Source: an uncultured beta proteobacterium (GTDB lineage: Bacteria; Pseudomonadota; Gammaproteobacteria; Burkholderiales; Burkholderiaceae). Taken from it: a DNA stretch of 64,000 nt. Positions 44,064-53,894 of this stretch are shown here, piece after piece (position 1 is the first letter of the stretch; every line of letters begins with the position of its first letter). The notes under the pieces are model-generated. The model saw nothing but the letters and a program-made list of their open reading frames with translations. It searched no databases and had not been told where the DNA came from. Both the position numbers and the translations under genes were made by a program. The DNA lies in contig CAIKFU010000043.1 of assembly GCA_903826775.1 (NCBI GenBank), positions 34,583-98,582 on the forward strand, written 5' to 3'.

Positions 44064-44867
44064 TTATAGCGGCTTGATAAACTTCACAATAAATCGGTCT
44101 TTTGTTTGGGGAGGCGTGACGTCCTTTTGATCGCGGGGGTCAGAAGGATTTCTCAAGAATCCCCCTTCCGCAATATATTGAAAGCCAACATTCTCCACTT
44201 CTTTGCGAACGGTGGATTCGTCAATGCGGTGCAAGGTTCTTCCCTCGGAAATGCCTGTTCCAGGCCTGCCCGAATAATCGGCGATCACATAGGCGCCGCC
44301 GGGTTTGAGTGCCGTAAATATGGCCTGATTCATTTGGTTGCGATCGACATTGGCATACGTGATGTCGTGGTAATTGAAGATCAACGTTACCAGATCCAGT
44401 TGCCCTTGCAAGGCGCTGGGAATGGGGTCGTTAAAAGGACTAACGATTGAAGCGAGATTGCCAAGGCTTGAGCGCTGAGACCGTTCTGCCAGAGTTTCGG
44501 GTGAGGGCAGACGGCCAGCAGGCAGTGGCGCGCTTTGAGGGGTTCTGGGGGTGCTTTGTCCATAGACTTTACCCGTAGGGCCTACCGAGCGGGCCAGCAA
44601 TTCTGCCGTGTAACCACCGCCGGTTGATAGGTCGACTGCCACCATGCCTTCGCTTGCTCCCAGAAACAAAAGCAGTTCTTGAGGCTTTCTTGATGAATCG
44701 TATTTCAGATCTGCGGCATTGCGATTGGGATTGGCAACAATGGTGGAAATTTGTTGCGGTGACAATGCACTGCGATTGGAGGTCATTGACGTGCTCGAAC
44801 ACGCGCAAAGTAGTGCTGCAAGGAATGCGCATGCCAAAGGGGATTTGAAAAAAGAAAGGCATTTCAT
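44064..44867 (-). CDS. Exported/lipoprotein SAM-methyltransferase-like protein (COG4798-like)
   Basis: Lipobox LLCAC; VAVDLSTGGGYTAELLARSVGPTGKVYG and LDLVTLIFNYHDI. Confidence 0.75.
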   Translation of the reverse strand: MKCLSFFKSPLACAFLAALLCACSSTSMTSNRSALSPQQISTIVANPNRNAADLKYDSSRKPQELLLFLGASEGMVAVDLSTGGGYTAELLARSVGPTGKVYGQSTPRTPQSAPLPAGRLPSPETLAERSQRSSLGNLASIVSPFNDPIPSALQGQLDLVTLIFNYHDITYANVDRNQMNQAIFTALKPGGAYVIADYSGRPGTGISEGRTLHRIDESTVRKEVENVGFQYIAEGGFLRNPSDPRDQKDVTPPQTKDRFIVKFIKPL

Positions 44868-45008
44868 AAGCGTCTCCGTCAATCGTGATTTGTTTGAGCC
44901 ATTCTAGCTATTTTTGAATCGATTGCTGATGGCTTTTTTAGCATATGAGGGGATTTACTGGCATAAAACCTATGCGTTTACAATATTTTGATGATACGAG
45001 GAGAGAGA

Positions 45009-45866
45009 ATGCAATTAACGAAATTGGTTGTTGTGCGGATGCTCTTCGCCGGGTGTTTGGTAATGATGGCATTGACATCGCATGCGCAATCGGAAGGTTC
45101 AATCGCTGGAGCGGATGAAAACCCGCTTCCTAAAGTGGATGATCAATGGCGCTATGCCTTGACCCTTGCAGCATGGGCCCCTGCCAGCAGTACCAGCGCA
45201 TTTTTGGGAAGCGCCTACATCGGTTCCTCCAATTCCAGCGTGTATCAAAATCTTCAAAATGCCGGCGGATTTGCCATGCTGACTGGCGAGGCCCATAAGG
45301 ACAAGTGGGGGGTGATGGCCGATATGGTGTATTGGCAGATCAATGACGGTACCACCACCACAAAATTCGTTACAAAATCGACTTCCTTGTATTCCGGCAC
45401 TAGCGCCAGTACAACCCAGACGATCCTGACTGGAGTGGGAACGTATACCGTTTACAACTCCCCCACGTTTTATGTGGATGCCTTGGCCGGTATTCGGTAT
45501 ATTTCCTCGACAACCACCGCCTCAGTCAATACGGTTTTTACGATTAAAGTGCGCAGCGTTACCAGAACGACCATCACCAATATCAACGCCAGTAACGTGG
45601 ATTCCACCGCCGATCTGGTGGTGGGTTTTAAAGGGCGTGCGCGGATTTTCGATTCTGCCTGGTATATCCCTTTTTACTTGGATGGCGGCAAGGCTGGCGG
45701 TGCTCAAACGAATACCTGGCAAGCGTTAACGGGAATTGGTCGGGCATTTTCCTGGGGTGATGTCAGCTTGGTGTATCGCGCAATGTACTTTGAATTAAAC
45801 GGTGCGGATGGTTTTAACAAGTTCTCGAATTACGGTCCCCAATTGGCCGCAACCATCAATTTCTAA
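45009..45866 (+). CDS. Outer-membrane beta-barrel protein, paralog of the 62 kb gene
   Basis: Signal peptide, alternating beta-strand pattern, terminal aromatic F. Confidence 0.7.
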   Translation: MQLTKLVVVRMLFAGCLVMMALTSHAQSEGSIAGADENPLPKVDDQWRYALTLAAWAPASSTSAFLGSAYIGSSNSSVYQNLQNAGGFAMLTGEAHKDKWGVMADMVYWQINDGTTTTKFVTKSTSLYSGTSASTTQTILTGVGTYTVYNSPTFYVDALAGIRYISSTTTASVNTVFTIKVRSVTRTTITNINASNVDSTADLVVGFKGRARIFDSAWYIPFYLDGGKAGGAQTNTWQALTGIGRAFSWGDVSLVYRAMYFELNGADGFNKFSNYGPQLAATINF

Positions 45867-45891
45867 TGCAGTCCGTTTATGCTGTTAGAGG

Positions 45892-46200
45892 TTGGCTGTA
45901 TTTGTTTTAACCCTTTCAAGAACGCGCGATATGCCAGTAAAACAATTTACCAGCGGTCAAATCCGGGCTGCCGATTACGATCCGAGTACGTTGCAACTCG
46001 ATCTGACTTTTGAGAATAAGACCGTGTTGGCATACAAACAGGTACCGGAATGGGTTTTTCGCAAACTGTGCAGCGATCCAAGCCCAAGAGCCTTTTGGGA
46101 AGACAATATTGCCGACGAGTATTCCAAAGGCATTCCAAGAAAGTCTGCTGCGGATACCAGCGCCAGTCAGCAATTAAAGGATTTATTTGGTGGCGAATAG
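45892..46200 (+). CDS. KTSC-domain protein
   Basis: ADYDPSTLQLDLTFENKTVLAYKQVPEWVFRKLCSDPSPRAFWEDNI; real start probably the ATG at 45931. Confidence 0.65.
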   Translation: MAVFVLTLSRTRDMPVKQFTSGQIRAADYDPSTLQLDLTFENKTVLAYKQVPEWVFRKLCSDPSPRAFWEDNIADEYSKGIPRKSAADTSASQQLKDLFGGE

Positions 46201-46253
46201 TGCTGCATGCATTTGAAGGGGTTGTTCGTTGGCGGATTGACTATGATTAGCCA

Positions 46254-46613
46254 ATGCCAACCATAACCAACTTCGTTGGGCCCTTCTCTTTTGTAGGCCT
46301 GTTGATTTTATCCAATGTCTTCATGACGTTTGCCTGGTATGCCCACCTGAAGAATTTCTCCGCCAAGCCTTGGTGGATAGCGGTGCTGGTGAGTTGGTCC
46401 ATTGCCTTGTTTGAATATGCCCTACAGGTCCCGGCCAACCGCATTGGTTATCAGTACTTTACCTTGGGCCAATTGAAAATTGCACAAGAGGTGATTACTC
46501 TGGGAGTGTTTGTCCCATTCGCCGTTTTTTATATGGGCGAGCCGTTCAAGACCGATTACATCTGGGCGGGGTTGTGTTTGCTTGGCGCGGTTTATTTTAT
46601 GTTTCGAAGCTAG
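46254..46613 (+). CDS. DMT/DUF486-family membrane protein
   Basis: FMTFAWYAHLK...FEYALQVPANRIGYQYFTLGQLKIAQEVITL. Confidence 0.88.
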   Translation: MPTITNFVGPFSFVGLLILSNVFMTFAWYAHLKNFSAKPWWIAVLVSWSIALFEYALQVPANRIGYQYFTLGQLKIAQEVITLGVFVPFAVFYMGEPFKTDYIWAGLCLLGAVYFMFRS

Positions 46614-46662
46614 TAGCGGTTTGGATATCAATGCGCATATTGCCTACAGGTGGATCTGAATA

Positions 46663-47418
46663 ATGCCTTCCATTGGATTGCTCGCCACCATCTTTTTGAT
46701 CTTCGCATTTGGTGGTTGGATCAAGGGATTGGTAGGGATTGGATTGCCGGTGATCGTCATGAGCCTGATGAGTTGGATCTTAAGTCCTGCCGAGGCTGCA
46801 ACCGTATTGATCGTCTCGGCGATTGCCACCAATGTATGGCAAGCGTTTGCGGGTCCTCCCGTGTGGCATCTCATTCGGCGTATGGGCAGCTATCTGGTAT
46901 GCATTTTTTTGGGGACGGCGATCGGCATCCGATTTTTGGTGGGTTCCAATACCGCATTGGTGATCATTGCGTTGGGCATGGTGCTGATCTTTTATGCCAT
47001 GTTCGGATTGTTTGTCCCGCACATCCAGATCAATCCAAAACGGGAAAAGTTTCTTTCGCCGGTGATGGGTTTTGCAACGGGCATTGTTTCTGGCGCAACC
47101 GGCGTGTCGGTTGTCCCTGCGGTTCCCTACATCAGCGCCCTCCACATTTCCAAGGATGAATTGCTGCAAGCGGCTGCGCTATCGCCGGGTATTGCGGCCA
47201 TTGCCTTGGGGTTTGCATTGGGGTTCTCGGGAAACTACCTGCAGGAGATGATTCCCGTTTCCTTTTTAGCCGTGATACCGGCATTAATGGGAATGTATTA
47301 TGGTCAACGAATCCGCAATCGCGTCGACCCCATTCGGTTTAGGAGGTGGTTTTTTATGGCCATGCTGTTATTGGGTTTTATCATGACGATGAGGGAAACC
47401 TTTAAATTTTTTGCGTAG
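46663..47418 (+). CDS. TauE/SafE-family membrane transporter
   Basis: GGWIKGLVGIGLPVIVMSL; about 8 TM segments. Confidence 0.87.
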   Translation: MPSIGLLATIFLIFAFGGWIKGLVGIGLPVIVMSLMSWILSPAEAATVLIVSAIATNVWQAFAGPPVWHLIRRMGSYLVCIFLGTAIGIRFLVGSNTALVIIALGMVLIFYAMFGLFVPHIQINPKREKFLSPVMGFATGIVSGATGVSVVPAVPYISALHISKDELLQAAALSPGIAAIALGFALGFSGNYLQEMIPVSFLAVIPALMGMYYGQRIRNRVDPIRFRRWFFMAMLLLGFIMTMRETFKFFA

Positions 47419-47477
47419 TCTAGGGTGGTTGGATTGGGTTTCGTATTGCATCTCTCCATTTCATAAAGGAAAATCAC

Positions 47478-47876
47478 ATGCCAGTTATTACTGCGATCAT
47501 TGCTTCGATATTGACCTTGCTGTTTGTGAAATTGTCTTTCGCCGTGATTGCCCTCAGAAGAAAGCATCGGGTATCGCTCGGTAGCGGTGGTCACGAAGAT
47601 CTCGAGAGGGCGATTCGCGCCCAAGGCAATTTTGCCGAATACGTTCCGATTGGAATTTTACTGATCGCCTGTCTCGAACTCAATCGTGCTCCTTGGTGGT
47701 TGGTTGTGATTCCCGGAGTTGCCTTGATACTGGGGCGATTGATTCATGCTCAAGGGATCAACAGTCCCCCTACGAATCTGGCCAAACGCATTTTGGGTAT
47801 GAAACTGACTTTTATAACGCTGATCGGTTTGGCGCTGTTCAATTTGGGATGGGCTATCTACCTATTTGCATCCTAA
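47478..47876 (+). CDS. MAPEG-family membrane protein
   Basis: DLERAIRAQGNFAEYVPIGILLIACLE. Confidence 0.88.
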   Translation: MPVITAIIASILTLLFVKLSFAVIALRRKHRVSLGSGGHEDLERAIRAQGNFAEYVPIGILLIACLELNRAPWWLVVIPGVALILGRLIHAQGINSPPTNLAKRILGMKLTFITLIGLALFNLGWAIYLFAS

Positions 47877-47928
47877 AATGGCACTGCCGAAACATGTTTG
47901 TCCAATTAGAAAAACCCAAGGGTATTAG

Positions 47929-49329
47929 ATGAGCGCAATGACGCCGCCATTATTGGAAGATGCCACCAGAATTCTTTCTGAGTTTGCCGCCAATTTGCAA
48001 TACGAGGACATTCCAGAACCGGTGATTGCTCGCATGAAAACCTGTACCCTCGATAGCATCGGGTGCTGTTTGCATGGCATGACCTTACCGTGGACCAAGA
48101 TGGTCGAAGCCATGATGATGGATGAACGATCTGCGCCAATCGCCTCGATCTTCGGAAGCGGGAACAAAACCTCGCCCGGTAGCGCCGCGTTGGTGAACGC
48201 CACTGCAGGGCATGCGTTTGAGTTTGACGATATGCACAAGGAATCGATTCTGCATCCCGGGTCGATTGCCATTCCCGTCTTGTTCGCGCTGGCCGAACAA
48301 CTGGGAACCGTTTCCGGAAAAGCGTTTTTAACCGCGATGGTTGCCGGTTACGAGGTCGGAACCCGAGTAGGCAATGCGGCCTCCATTCAATTGTTTTTTG
48401 ACGGGTTTCATCCGCAAGGAACGTCGGGGGTATTTGTGGCCGCAGCGGCAGCGGGGCGTTTATTGAAGTTAAGTCCTGAGCAGATGCGCAATTGCCTTGG
48501 CATCGCCGGATCGCAGGCTGGGGGTTTGATGGCGGCGCAAGAAGGCGCAATGGTGAAACGCTTTCATTCCGGCAGGGCGGCGCAAAGTGGAGTCTACTCG
48601 GCGCTGCTGGCAAAACAAGGGCTTACCGGAATTTCGAATGTCTTGGAAGCCCCCTATGGCGGGTATTTAAGCACCTATTCCACCAATCCCAAGCCCCAGC
48701 GTCTACTGGAAGGCTTGGGCGTTCAGTGGGAAGCCCAAGAGGTTGGCTATAAGCCCTACGCATGCGTGACCAGCATCCATTCTTCATTGGACGCCTTATT
48801 GGAGATTATGAAGGCGAACGGGCTTCAGCCAAACGACATCGCGCTGATCGAAGTGGGGATGAGTCCGATGACGTTTACGCATTGTGCGTGGGAATACAAG
48901 GCGCAAGGCGTGACCGCCGCGCAAATGAACCTCTATTTTAGTATGGCGAGCGTTGCTTACGACGGGGTGTTGTTTGTTGAGCAGTATTCCGAATCCAAAC
49001 TGCACGCCCCCCATTTGCTGGATTTTATGAAGCGCATCCAGGCTCACGTCGATCCGCAAATCGAGGCGATGGGCGTTGCCTATCGGCACGCTTCCAGGGT
49101 AAAGGTCACCACCACCACCAGACTGCAATTTATTCAGGAAGTATTGCATCGCCGCGGCAGTCCGGAAAACCCGCTTGCACTTGAGGATATCCAGTTCAAA
49201 TTTAGGCATGTGGTTGCCGGTGTGTTGACCGCAGCCGACATCGACTACATGGTCAATACGGTCGATCGTCTTGAAGAACTGCCCGATCTTCATCCTCTTA
49301 TCCAAAGGGCGGGTAAAAAATCGCCTTAG
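47929..49329 (+). CDS. MmgE/PrpD family protein
   Basis: SPGSAALVNATAGHAFEFDDMHKESILHPGS. Confidence 0.9.
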   Translation: MSAMTPPLLEDATRILSEFAANLQYEDIPEPVIARMKTCTLDSIGCCLHGMTLPWTKMVEAMMMDERSAPIASIFGSGNKTSPGSAALVNATAGHAFEFDDMHKESILHPGSIAIPVLFALAEQLGTVSGKAFLTAMVAGYEVGTRVGNAASIQLFFDGFHPQGTSGVFVAAAAAGRLLKLSPEQMRNCLGIAGSQAGGLMAAQEGAMVKRFHSGRAAQSGVYSALLAKQGLTGISNVLEAPYGGYLSTYSTNPKPQRLLEGLGVQWEAQEVGYKPYACVTSIHSSLDALLEIMKANGLQPNDIALIEVGMSPMTFTHCAWEYKAQGVTAAQMNLYFSMASVAYDGVLFVEQYSESKLHAPHLLDFMKRIQAHVDPQIEAMGVAYRHASRVKVTTTTRLQFIQEVLHRRGSPENPLALEDIQFKFRHVVAGVLTAADIDYMVNTVDRLEELPDLHPLIQRAGKKSP

Positions 49330-49459
49330 GGCCAGTTGCCTAGAGCGAGTCGCCAGTATTTCCCTTCCATCTGTTGGAATACGCTGATTTATTCGGTTTC
49401 AAAGTCCGCTATGATGAGGCAAGCAGTCCAGCTGAAGAAAACCGAGGCAATCAATCGTC

Positions 49460-50323
49460 ATGAGCAATCCTATCCAGACCTACTTAAGCGATCCGACCAA
49501 ACCCACATTCAAGTTGCCTCCGAACTCGTGCGATGCGCATTGCCATGTCCTTGGACCGGCAGATCGATTCCCCTTTCTTGAAAGCCGGTCAATGACTCCG
49601 GTTGATGCCGGCAAGGAAAAGCTTTTTGCCCTGCACGATTTTTTGGGGATACAGCGTTGCGTGATCGTGCAATCCGCGTTCCATGGATTTGACAACTCGG
49701 TCGTCATCGATGCGATGGATGCCCGCAAAGGACGTTATCTGGGTGTTGCCCTTGCCCCGGCAAATACCACTACCGAACAAATTGCCAAGATGGACCGGCA
49801 GGGATTTCGCGGCATCCGTTTTAATTTCATGGCCCACCTGAAGAACAGCGATACGATGGAAGACATCATTGCCTTGACGAAAAGGATGGAGCCCTTCGGT
49901 TGGCATCTGCAGGTGCATTTTTCGAGCAATCTGGTGCACTCCCTTGCCCCCCAGCTCAAGCAGTCAGCCGTGCCGGTCATGATCGATCACATTGGGCGGG
50001 TGGATGCCGCCTTAGGACAACATCACGCGGACTTTCAGGCCTTGTTCAAGCTGCTGGAGGACGATCGCTTTCACGTCAAGGTGAGCGGTATCGATCGCAT
50101 CTCCAAATCCCATCCCTATGACAACGGGGTGGAACTGGGAAAAATCCTGGTGGATACCTTTACGGAGAAGTGCGTTTGGGGTACCGATTGGCCGCACCCC
50201 CACCATCACCACATTCCGGATGACGGTCACTTGGTGGACCTCATTCCCAGGATCGCCGACAGCGCGCTAAAGGTCAGTAAGCTCATGGTCGCCAACCCTG
50301 AAAAATTCTATCGATTTATATAA
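49460..50323 (+). CDS. Amidohydrolase (2-pyrone-4,6-dicarboxylate hydrolase-like TIM barrel)
   Basis: PNSCDAHCHVLGPADRFPF, MIDHIGRVDA, VWGTDWPHPHH. Confidence 0.87.
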   Translation: MSNPIQTYLSDPTKPTFKLPPNSCDAHCHVLGPADRFPFLESRSMTPVDAGKEKLFALHDFLGIQRCVIVQSAFHGFDNSVVIDAMDARKGRYLGVALAPANTTTEQIAKMDRQGFRGIRFNFMAHLKNSDTMEDIIALTKRMEPFGWHLQVHFSSNLVHSLAPQLKQSAVPVMIDHIGRVDAALGQHHADFQALFKLLEDDRFHVKVSGIDRISKSHPYDNGVELGKILVDTFTEKCVWGTDWPHPHHHHIPDDGHLVDLIPRIADSALKVSKLMVANPEKFYRFI

Positions 50324-50347
50324 ACTCAATTGGCTTAAGGAAAAGAA

Positions 50348-51148
50348 ATGGCTGGACGATTAGATGGCAAGATCGCATTTATTACCGGCGCGGGTTCAGT
50401 GGGTTCCGGTTGGGGAAACGGTCGGGCAACCGCGGTGCGTTTTGCCCAAGAAGGGGCAAAAGTATTTGCGACGGATATTGACTTGGCGCGACTAGATGAA
50501 ACGGTAATGCTTGCAGGCGAATTTAAGAACAACATTAAAACGGGCGTATTGGATGTGACCCAATCCAGCGCCATTGAGCAGAGCATTCGGGATTGCATAC
50601 GGGAGTTTGGCACTTTGGATATTTTGGTTAACATCGTGGGCGGGTCTGCCAAGGGCGGTCCGCTGGAGATGACCGAAGAGGCTTGGGACGCTCAGGTGGA
50701 TTTCAATTTGAAGAGCGTATTTTTAACCTGCAAATACGCATTGCCCGAGATGATCCAAAAGGAGTCCGGCGCCATTGTGAATTTGGCCTCCACTTCAGGA
50801 ATTCGTTGGACGGGTTCTGCCCAGATTGCCTATGCATCCACCAAGGCGGCAGTGATCCAGTTTTCCAGGGTTTTGGCTATCCAATACGCCAAGCAAAACA
50901 TTCGCGTGAACACGGTGGTGCCAGGACAATTGCATACCCCGATGGTGGAAACCCGTTTGGCAAAGCAGCGCGTTGGAGGCGATGTGGAATTGCTTCTGAA
51001 GCAAAGGCAGTCGCGTATCCCGTTGCCATTTATGGGCGATGGGCGCGATACTGCCAATGCGGCTTTATTCTTGGCCTCCGATGAGGCTCGTTTTATAACC
51101 GGCACGGAAATTATTGTGGATGGCGGCATGTCCGCAAGATGCGATTAA
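50348..51148 (+). CDS. Short-chain dehydrogenase/reductase
   Basis: FITGAGSVGSGWGNGRATAVRFAQEGAKVFATD, YASTKAAVIQFSRVLA. Confidence 0.92.
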   Translation: MAGRLDGKIAFITGAGSVGSGWGNGRATAVRFAQEGAKVFATDIDLARLDETVMLAGEFKNNIKTGVLDVTQSSAIEQSIRDCIREFGTLDILVNIVGGSAKGGPLEMTEEAWDAQVDFNLKSVFLTCKYALPEMIQKESGAIVNLASTSGIRWTGSAQIAYASTKAAVIQFSRVLAIQYAKQNIRVNTVVPGQLHTPMVETRLAKQRVGGDVELLLKQRQSRIPLPFMGDGRDTANAALFLASDEARFITGTEIIVDGGMSARCD

Positions 51149-51159
51149 AAGAGGAAATA

Positions 51160-52131
51160 ATGAAAAAGACACTAAGGTTATTGGCTTTACAGTTGAGCAT
51201 CGGTCTCGCCTGCCTATTGGGAACCGCTTTTGCTTTTGCCCAGTCGGCCAACATCATCAAAATGGTGGTGACCTTTCCCCCTGGGGGACCCGTTGATTCG
51301 ATGGCGCGTTCACTGCTAGAGCCCTTAAGCAAGGAACTGAACGCCCAAATTATTATCGAAAACAAGCCTGGCGGAAATGGCGCGATCGGCGCCGAATACA
51401 TTGCGTCCAATCCGGCCGATGGCAAAACGATTTGGTTTACCAGCGCTGGAGCCGTGGCAATCAATCCGGGACTGTATGAGAAGCTGGCATACAACCCCCA
51501 AAAGGATCTGGCTCCGGTTTCCTTGGTGGCAAACAATGTGGAGGTGTTGGTAGTTAACCCGTCAAGTCCAGCCAACAATGCCGCTGAGTTTATCGCCTTA
51601 GCGAAGAAGAGCGATTTGACAATGGGTTCTTCCGGCACGGGAAGCGTTCCCCATCTTGCGTTAGAGCAGTTGAATAGCGCCGCGAACGTGAAGATTTTGC
51701 ACGTTCCATACAAAGGTGCCGCTCCGGCAATTACCGATGTGATGGCCGGCCACATCGACGGTTTCTTTGGCGATATTCCGGGCTTGATCGGCTACATCAA
51801 GAGTGGCAAATTAAAACCCATCGGTTTGGCGGCGGATAAACGCAATAGTGCCATTCCCGACGTGAAGACGTTTAACGAGATGGGCATCAAGGGCGTGGAC
51901 ACCAATAATTGGTATGCGGTTTTTGTCAAAGCCGGGACTCCCAAAGCGGAGATCGACCGCCTAAGCGCGGCGATCAAAAAAGTGGTGAAGCAAGACCCCC
52001 TCAATTCCAAACTCACCCAAACCGGCAGTGAGCCGGTTGGGTCCTCTCCCGAGGAGCTGGGCGCAATCCTCAAGAAAGATACCGCCAAGTGGAGTGAGCT
52101 GATTAAAGCCAAGAAAATTACCCCGGAATAA
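51160..52131 (+). CDS. Tripartite tricarboxylate transporter substrate-binding protein (Bug/TctC)
   Basis: Signal peptide; MVVTFPPGGPVDSMARSLLEPL...IIENKPGGNGAIGAEYIA. Confidence 0.92.
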   Translation: MKKTLRLLALQLSIGLACLLGTAFAFAQSANIIKMVVTFPPGGPVDSMARSLLEPLSKELNAQIIIENKPGGNGAIGAEYIASNPADGKTIWFTSAGAVAINPGLYEKLAYNPQKDLAPVSLVANNVEVLVVNPSSPANNAAEFIALAKKSDLTMGSSGTGSVPHLALEQLNSAANVKILHVPYKGAAPAITDVMAGHIDGFFGDIPGLIGYIKSGKLKPIGLAADKRNSAIPDVKTFNEMGIKGVDTNNWYAVFVKAGTPKAEIDRLSAAIKKVVKQDPLNSKLTQTGSEPVGSSPEELGAILKKDTAKWSELIKAKKITPE

Positions 52132-52136
52132 CAATC

Positions 52137-52655
52137 ATGAATACTCGTATTGCACCGGTGGTTCCGGGTAGCAAACCGGAGTTGGCAAAATTGGAAGAAA
52201 AGATTTTGCAAGAGCGGGGACGCATCTCGCCCTTGTATCAAATATTGCTTAATGCACCCGAAATTGCGCAGGGCTGGGAGGCATTGCTCACGGCGATTCG
52301 CAACCGCAATTCGTTGTCTCCGGCGATTCGTGAACTGATTATTTTGCGCGTCGCCATTCTCAATCGCGCGGATTACGAATTTGATGCGCACGTACCCCAT
52401 GCCTTGAAAGCCGGCGTCAGCGGTGAAAAAATAAAAGCCATTAAGGAATTAGAAATTGGGGAGCTGTTTGATCCGCAGGAAAAATTAATCCTGAAATTAA
52501 CGGACGTCATGACAACAGAGATTCAGGTTCCCGATAGTTTGTTCAACCATTTAAAACCCCTCTTTGATGACCAGAACATCTTGGAGTTGGTGGCAACGAT
52601 CTCCGCGTACAACATGGTCTCTAGATTGCTTAATGCACTGCATATAGGACATTAA
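52137..52655 (+). CDS. Carboxymuconolactone decarboxylase-family protein
   Basis: LSPAIRELIILRVAILNRADYEFDAHVPHALKAGVSGEKI. Confidence 0.87.
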   Translation: MNTRIAPVVPGSKPELAKLEEKILQERGRISPLYQILLNAPEIAQGWEALLTAIRNRNSLSPAIRELIILRVAILNRADYEFDAHVPHALKAGVSGEKIKAIKELEIGELFDPQEKLILKLTDVMTTEIQVPDSLFNHLKPLFDDQNILELVATISAYNMVSRLLNALHIGH

Positions 52656-52939
52656 ACCCGGTTTTGTACGGGCACTCAACCGCTGGGATCGTCGCTGCTG
52701 CAATGGATTGATTGATATGCCAAACCAATAGACTGATACATCGCAAACTCTAAACCTCGACCTTACCGTCAGGGTTTTATATTTAAAGGAACTACTAAAT
52801 TCAAGGTCTAAGGTCTCTTAATCGGCCAAAGCCGCCTGTCGCTCAGGTCTAAACCGGGTAAACGATGAACGGCCGCTTTTCGGCAAGCTATTAGAGGGGG
52901 GTGACGGGCAAAGAACGGCCACAAACGGGCTCCCAAGAA

Positions 52940-53269
52940 TTATTTCACGAGAGTAACGGTACCTATATATTGATGCGGTTTATTCTTGTCTGGTGGTCCA
53001 CCCGCACCTCCTGAATTTGGTGCAGCACCCCCCTTGTTAGCAGTCGAGTTATTTGGAGAAGGCGTAATCGTATTACCTGATCCAGGCTTGCCGGAATTTG
53101 CAGTACTGCCAGTCGGCAAACCCGATTGGGGATCGCGTGGGGATACGATCTGGTTACTTTCGGCGCTTGTATTGGATGCGCCAACATTCAGAATAAGTAA
53201 GATTACGGCTAATGCTAGACTCTGAAAACTTATTCGAGTGGTTATCTTAGGAACATTATTTGAATGCAT
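52940..53269 (-). CDS. Small exported low-complexity protein ending in HQYIGTVTLVK
   Basis: N-terminal hydrophobic signal; G/P/N/S-rich mature part; RBS CCAAGGAGACGCACC before ATG; C-terminus shared with the 53895 gene. Confidence 0.7.
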   Translation of the reverse strand: MHSNNVPKITTRISFQSLALAVILLILNVGASNTSAESNQIVSPRDPQSGLPTGSTANSGKPGSGNTITPSPNNSTANKGGAAPNSGGAGGPPDKNKPHQYIGTVTLVK

Positions 53270-53328
53270 GGTGCGTCTCCTTGGTCAATGTGTATTGCAA
53301 TCAATGCATGTAAACCCACAGCACTTAT

Positions 53329-53592
53329 TTATTTTTTGTAGGTGGAAATACCTCCCGACGAACCTTGATCAGAAATCTGCTTGCCTCCATTGCCGGGGGT
53401 TGCGGGACCTTTCGCAGGAGCGGGTGCAACGGGTGCGCCCTTGTTGGCACCATTCGGATTCGCGGGATTTGGTGCTGCAATACCATTGTTTTTTCCGAGA
53501 TTTACATCAACATCTGGAATAGGCGATCCGGCAAACGCCCATCCCGCAGTCAACATGCCGACGGCAATTAACAGTAGCTTGGAAATTGTCAT
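53329..53592 (-). CDS. Small exported low-complexity protein with LGKNNGIAAPNPANPN motif
   Basis: Signal peptide MTISKLLLIAVGMLTAGWAFAG; strong RBS AAGGAGG; motif shared with the 53895 gene. Confidence 0.72.
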   Translation of the reverse strand: MTISKLLLIAVGMLTAGWAFAGSPIPDVDVNLGKNNGIAAPNPANPNGANKGAPVAPAPAKGPATPGNGGKQISDQGSSGGISTYKK

Positions 53593-53894
53593 AAAACCTC
53601 CTTGGTGATCCGGTTCAATCTATTCCCTATGAGAAGACAGTGCAATAGTGAGTAACTCTAGGCAGAAGTATTTAATTTGCCGTATTGCCCTAAATCTTCA
53701 ATACAAGATCAATATTTGATGTATATCAAATTACCAGCCTAATGTATTGGCTGATCCCTATAGATTGCGTTGTGAGTTTGAACTAGCATTATCAAAAAAT
53801 GGGATTGCTTTTGCACCATTGAATCGACCACTAAAACGCGGTAAGGCAGCATCATGGCTTTCCATCAGAACAATAGCCTTTCAAGGAGACGCAG

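Noticed and set aside
47906-48613. 235-aa minus-strand ORF
   Set aside because: Antisense to MmgE/PrpD gene; Arg/Pro/Ser composition typical of out-of-frame translation.
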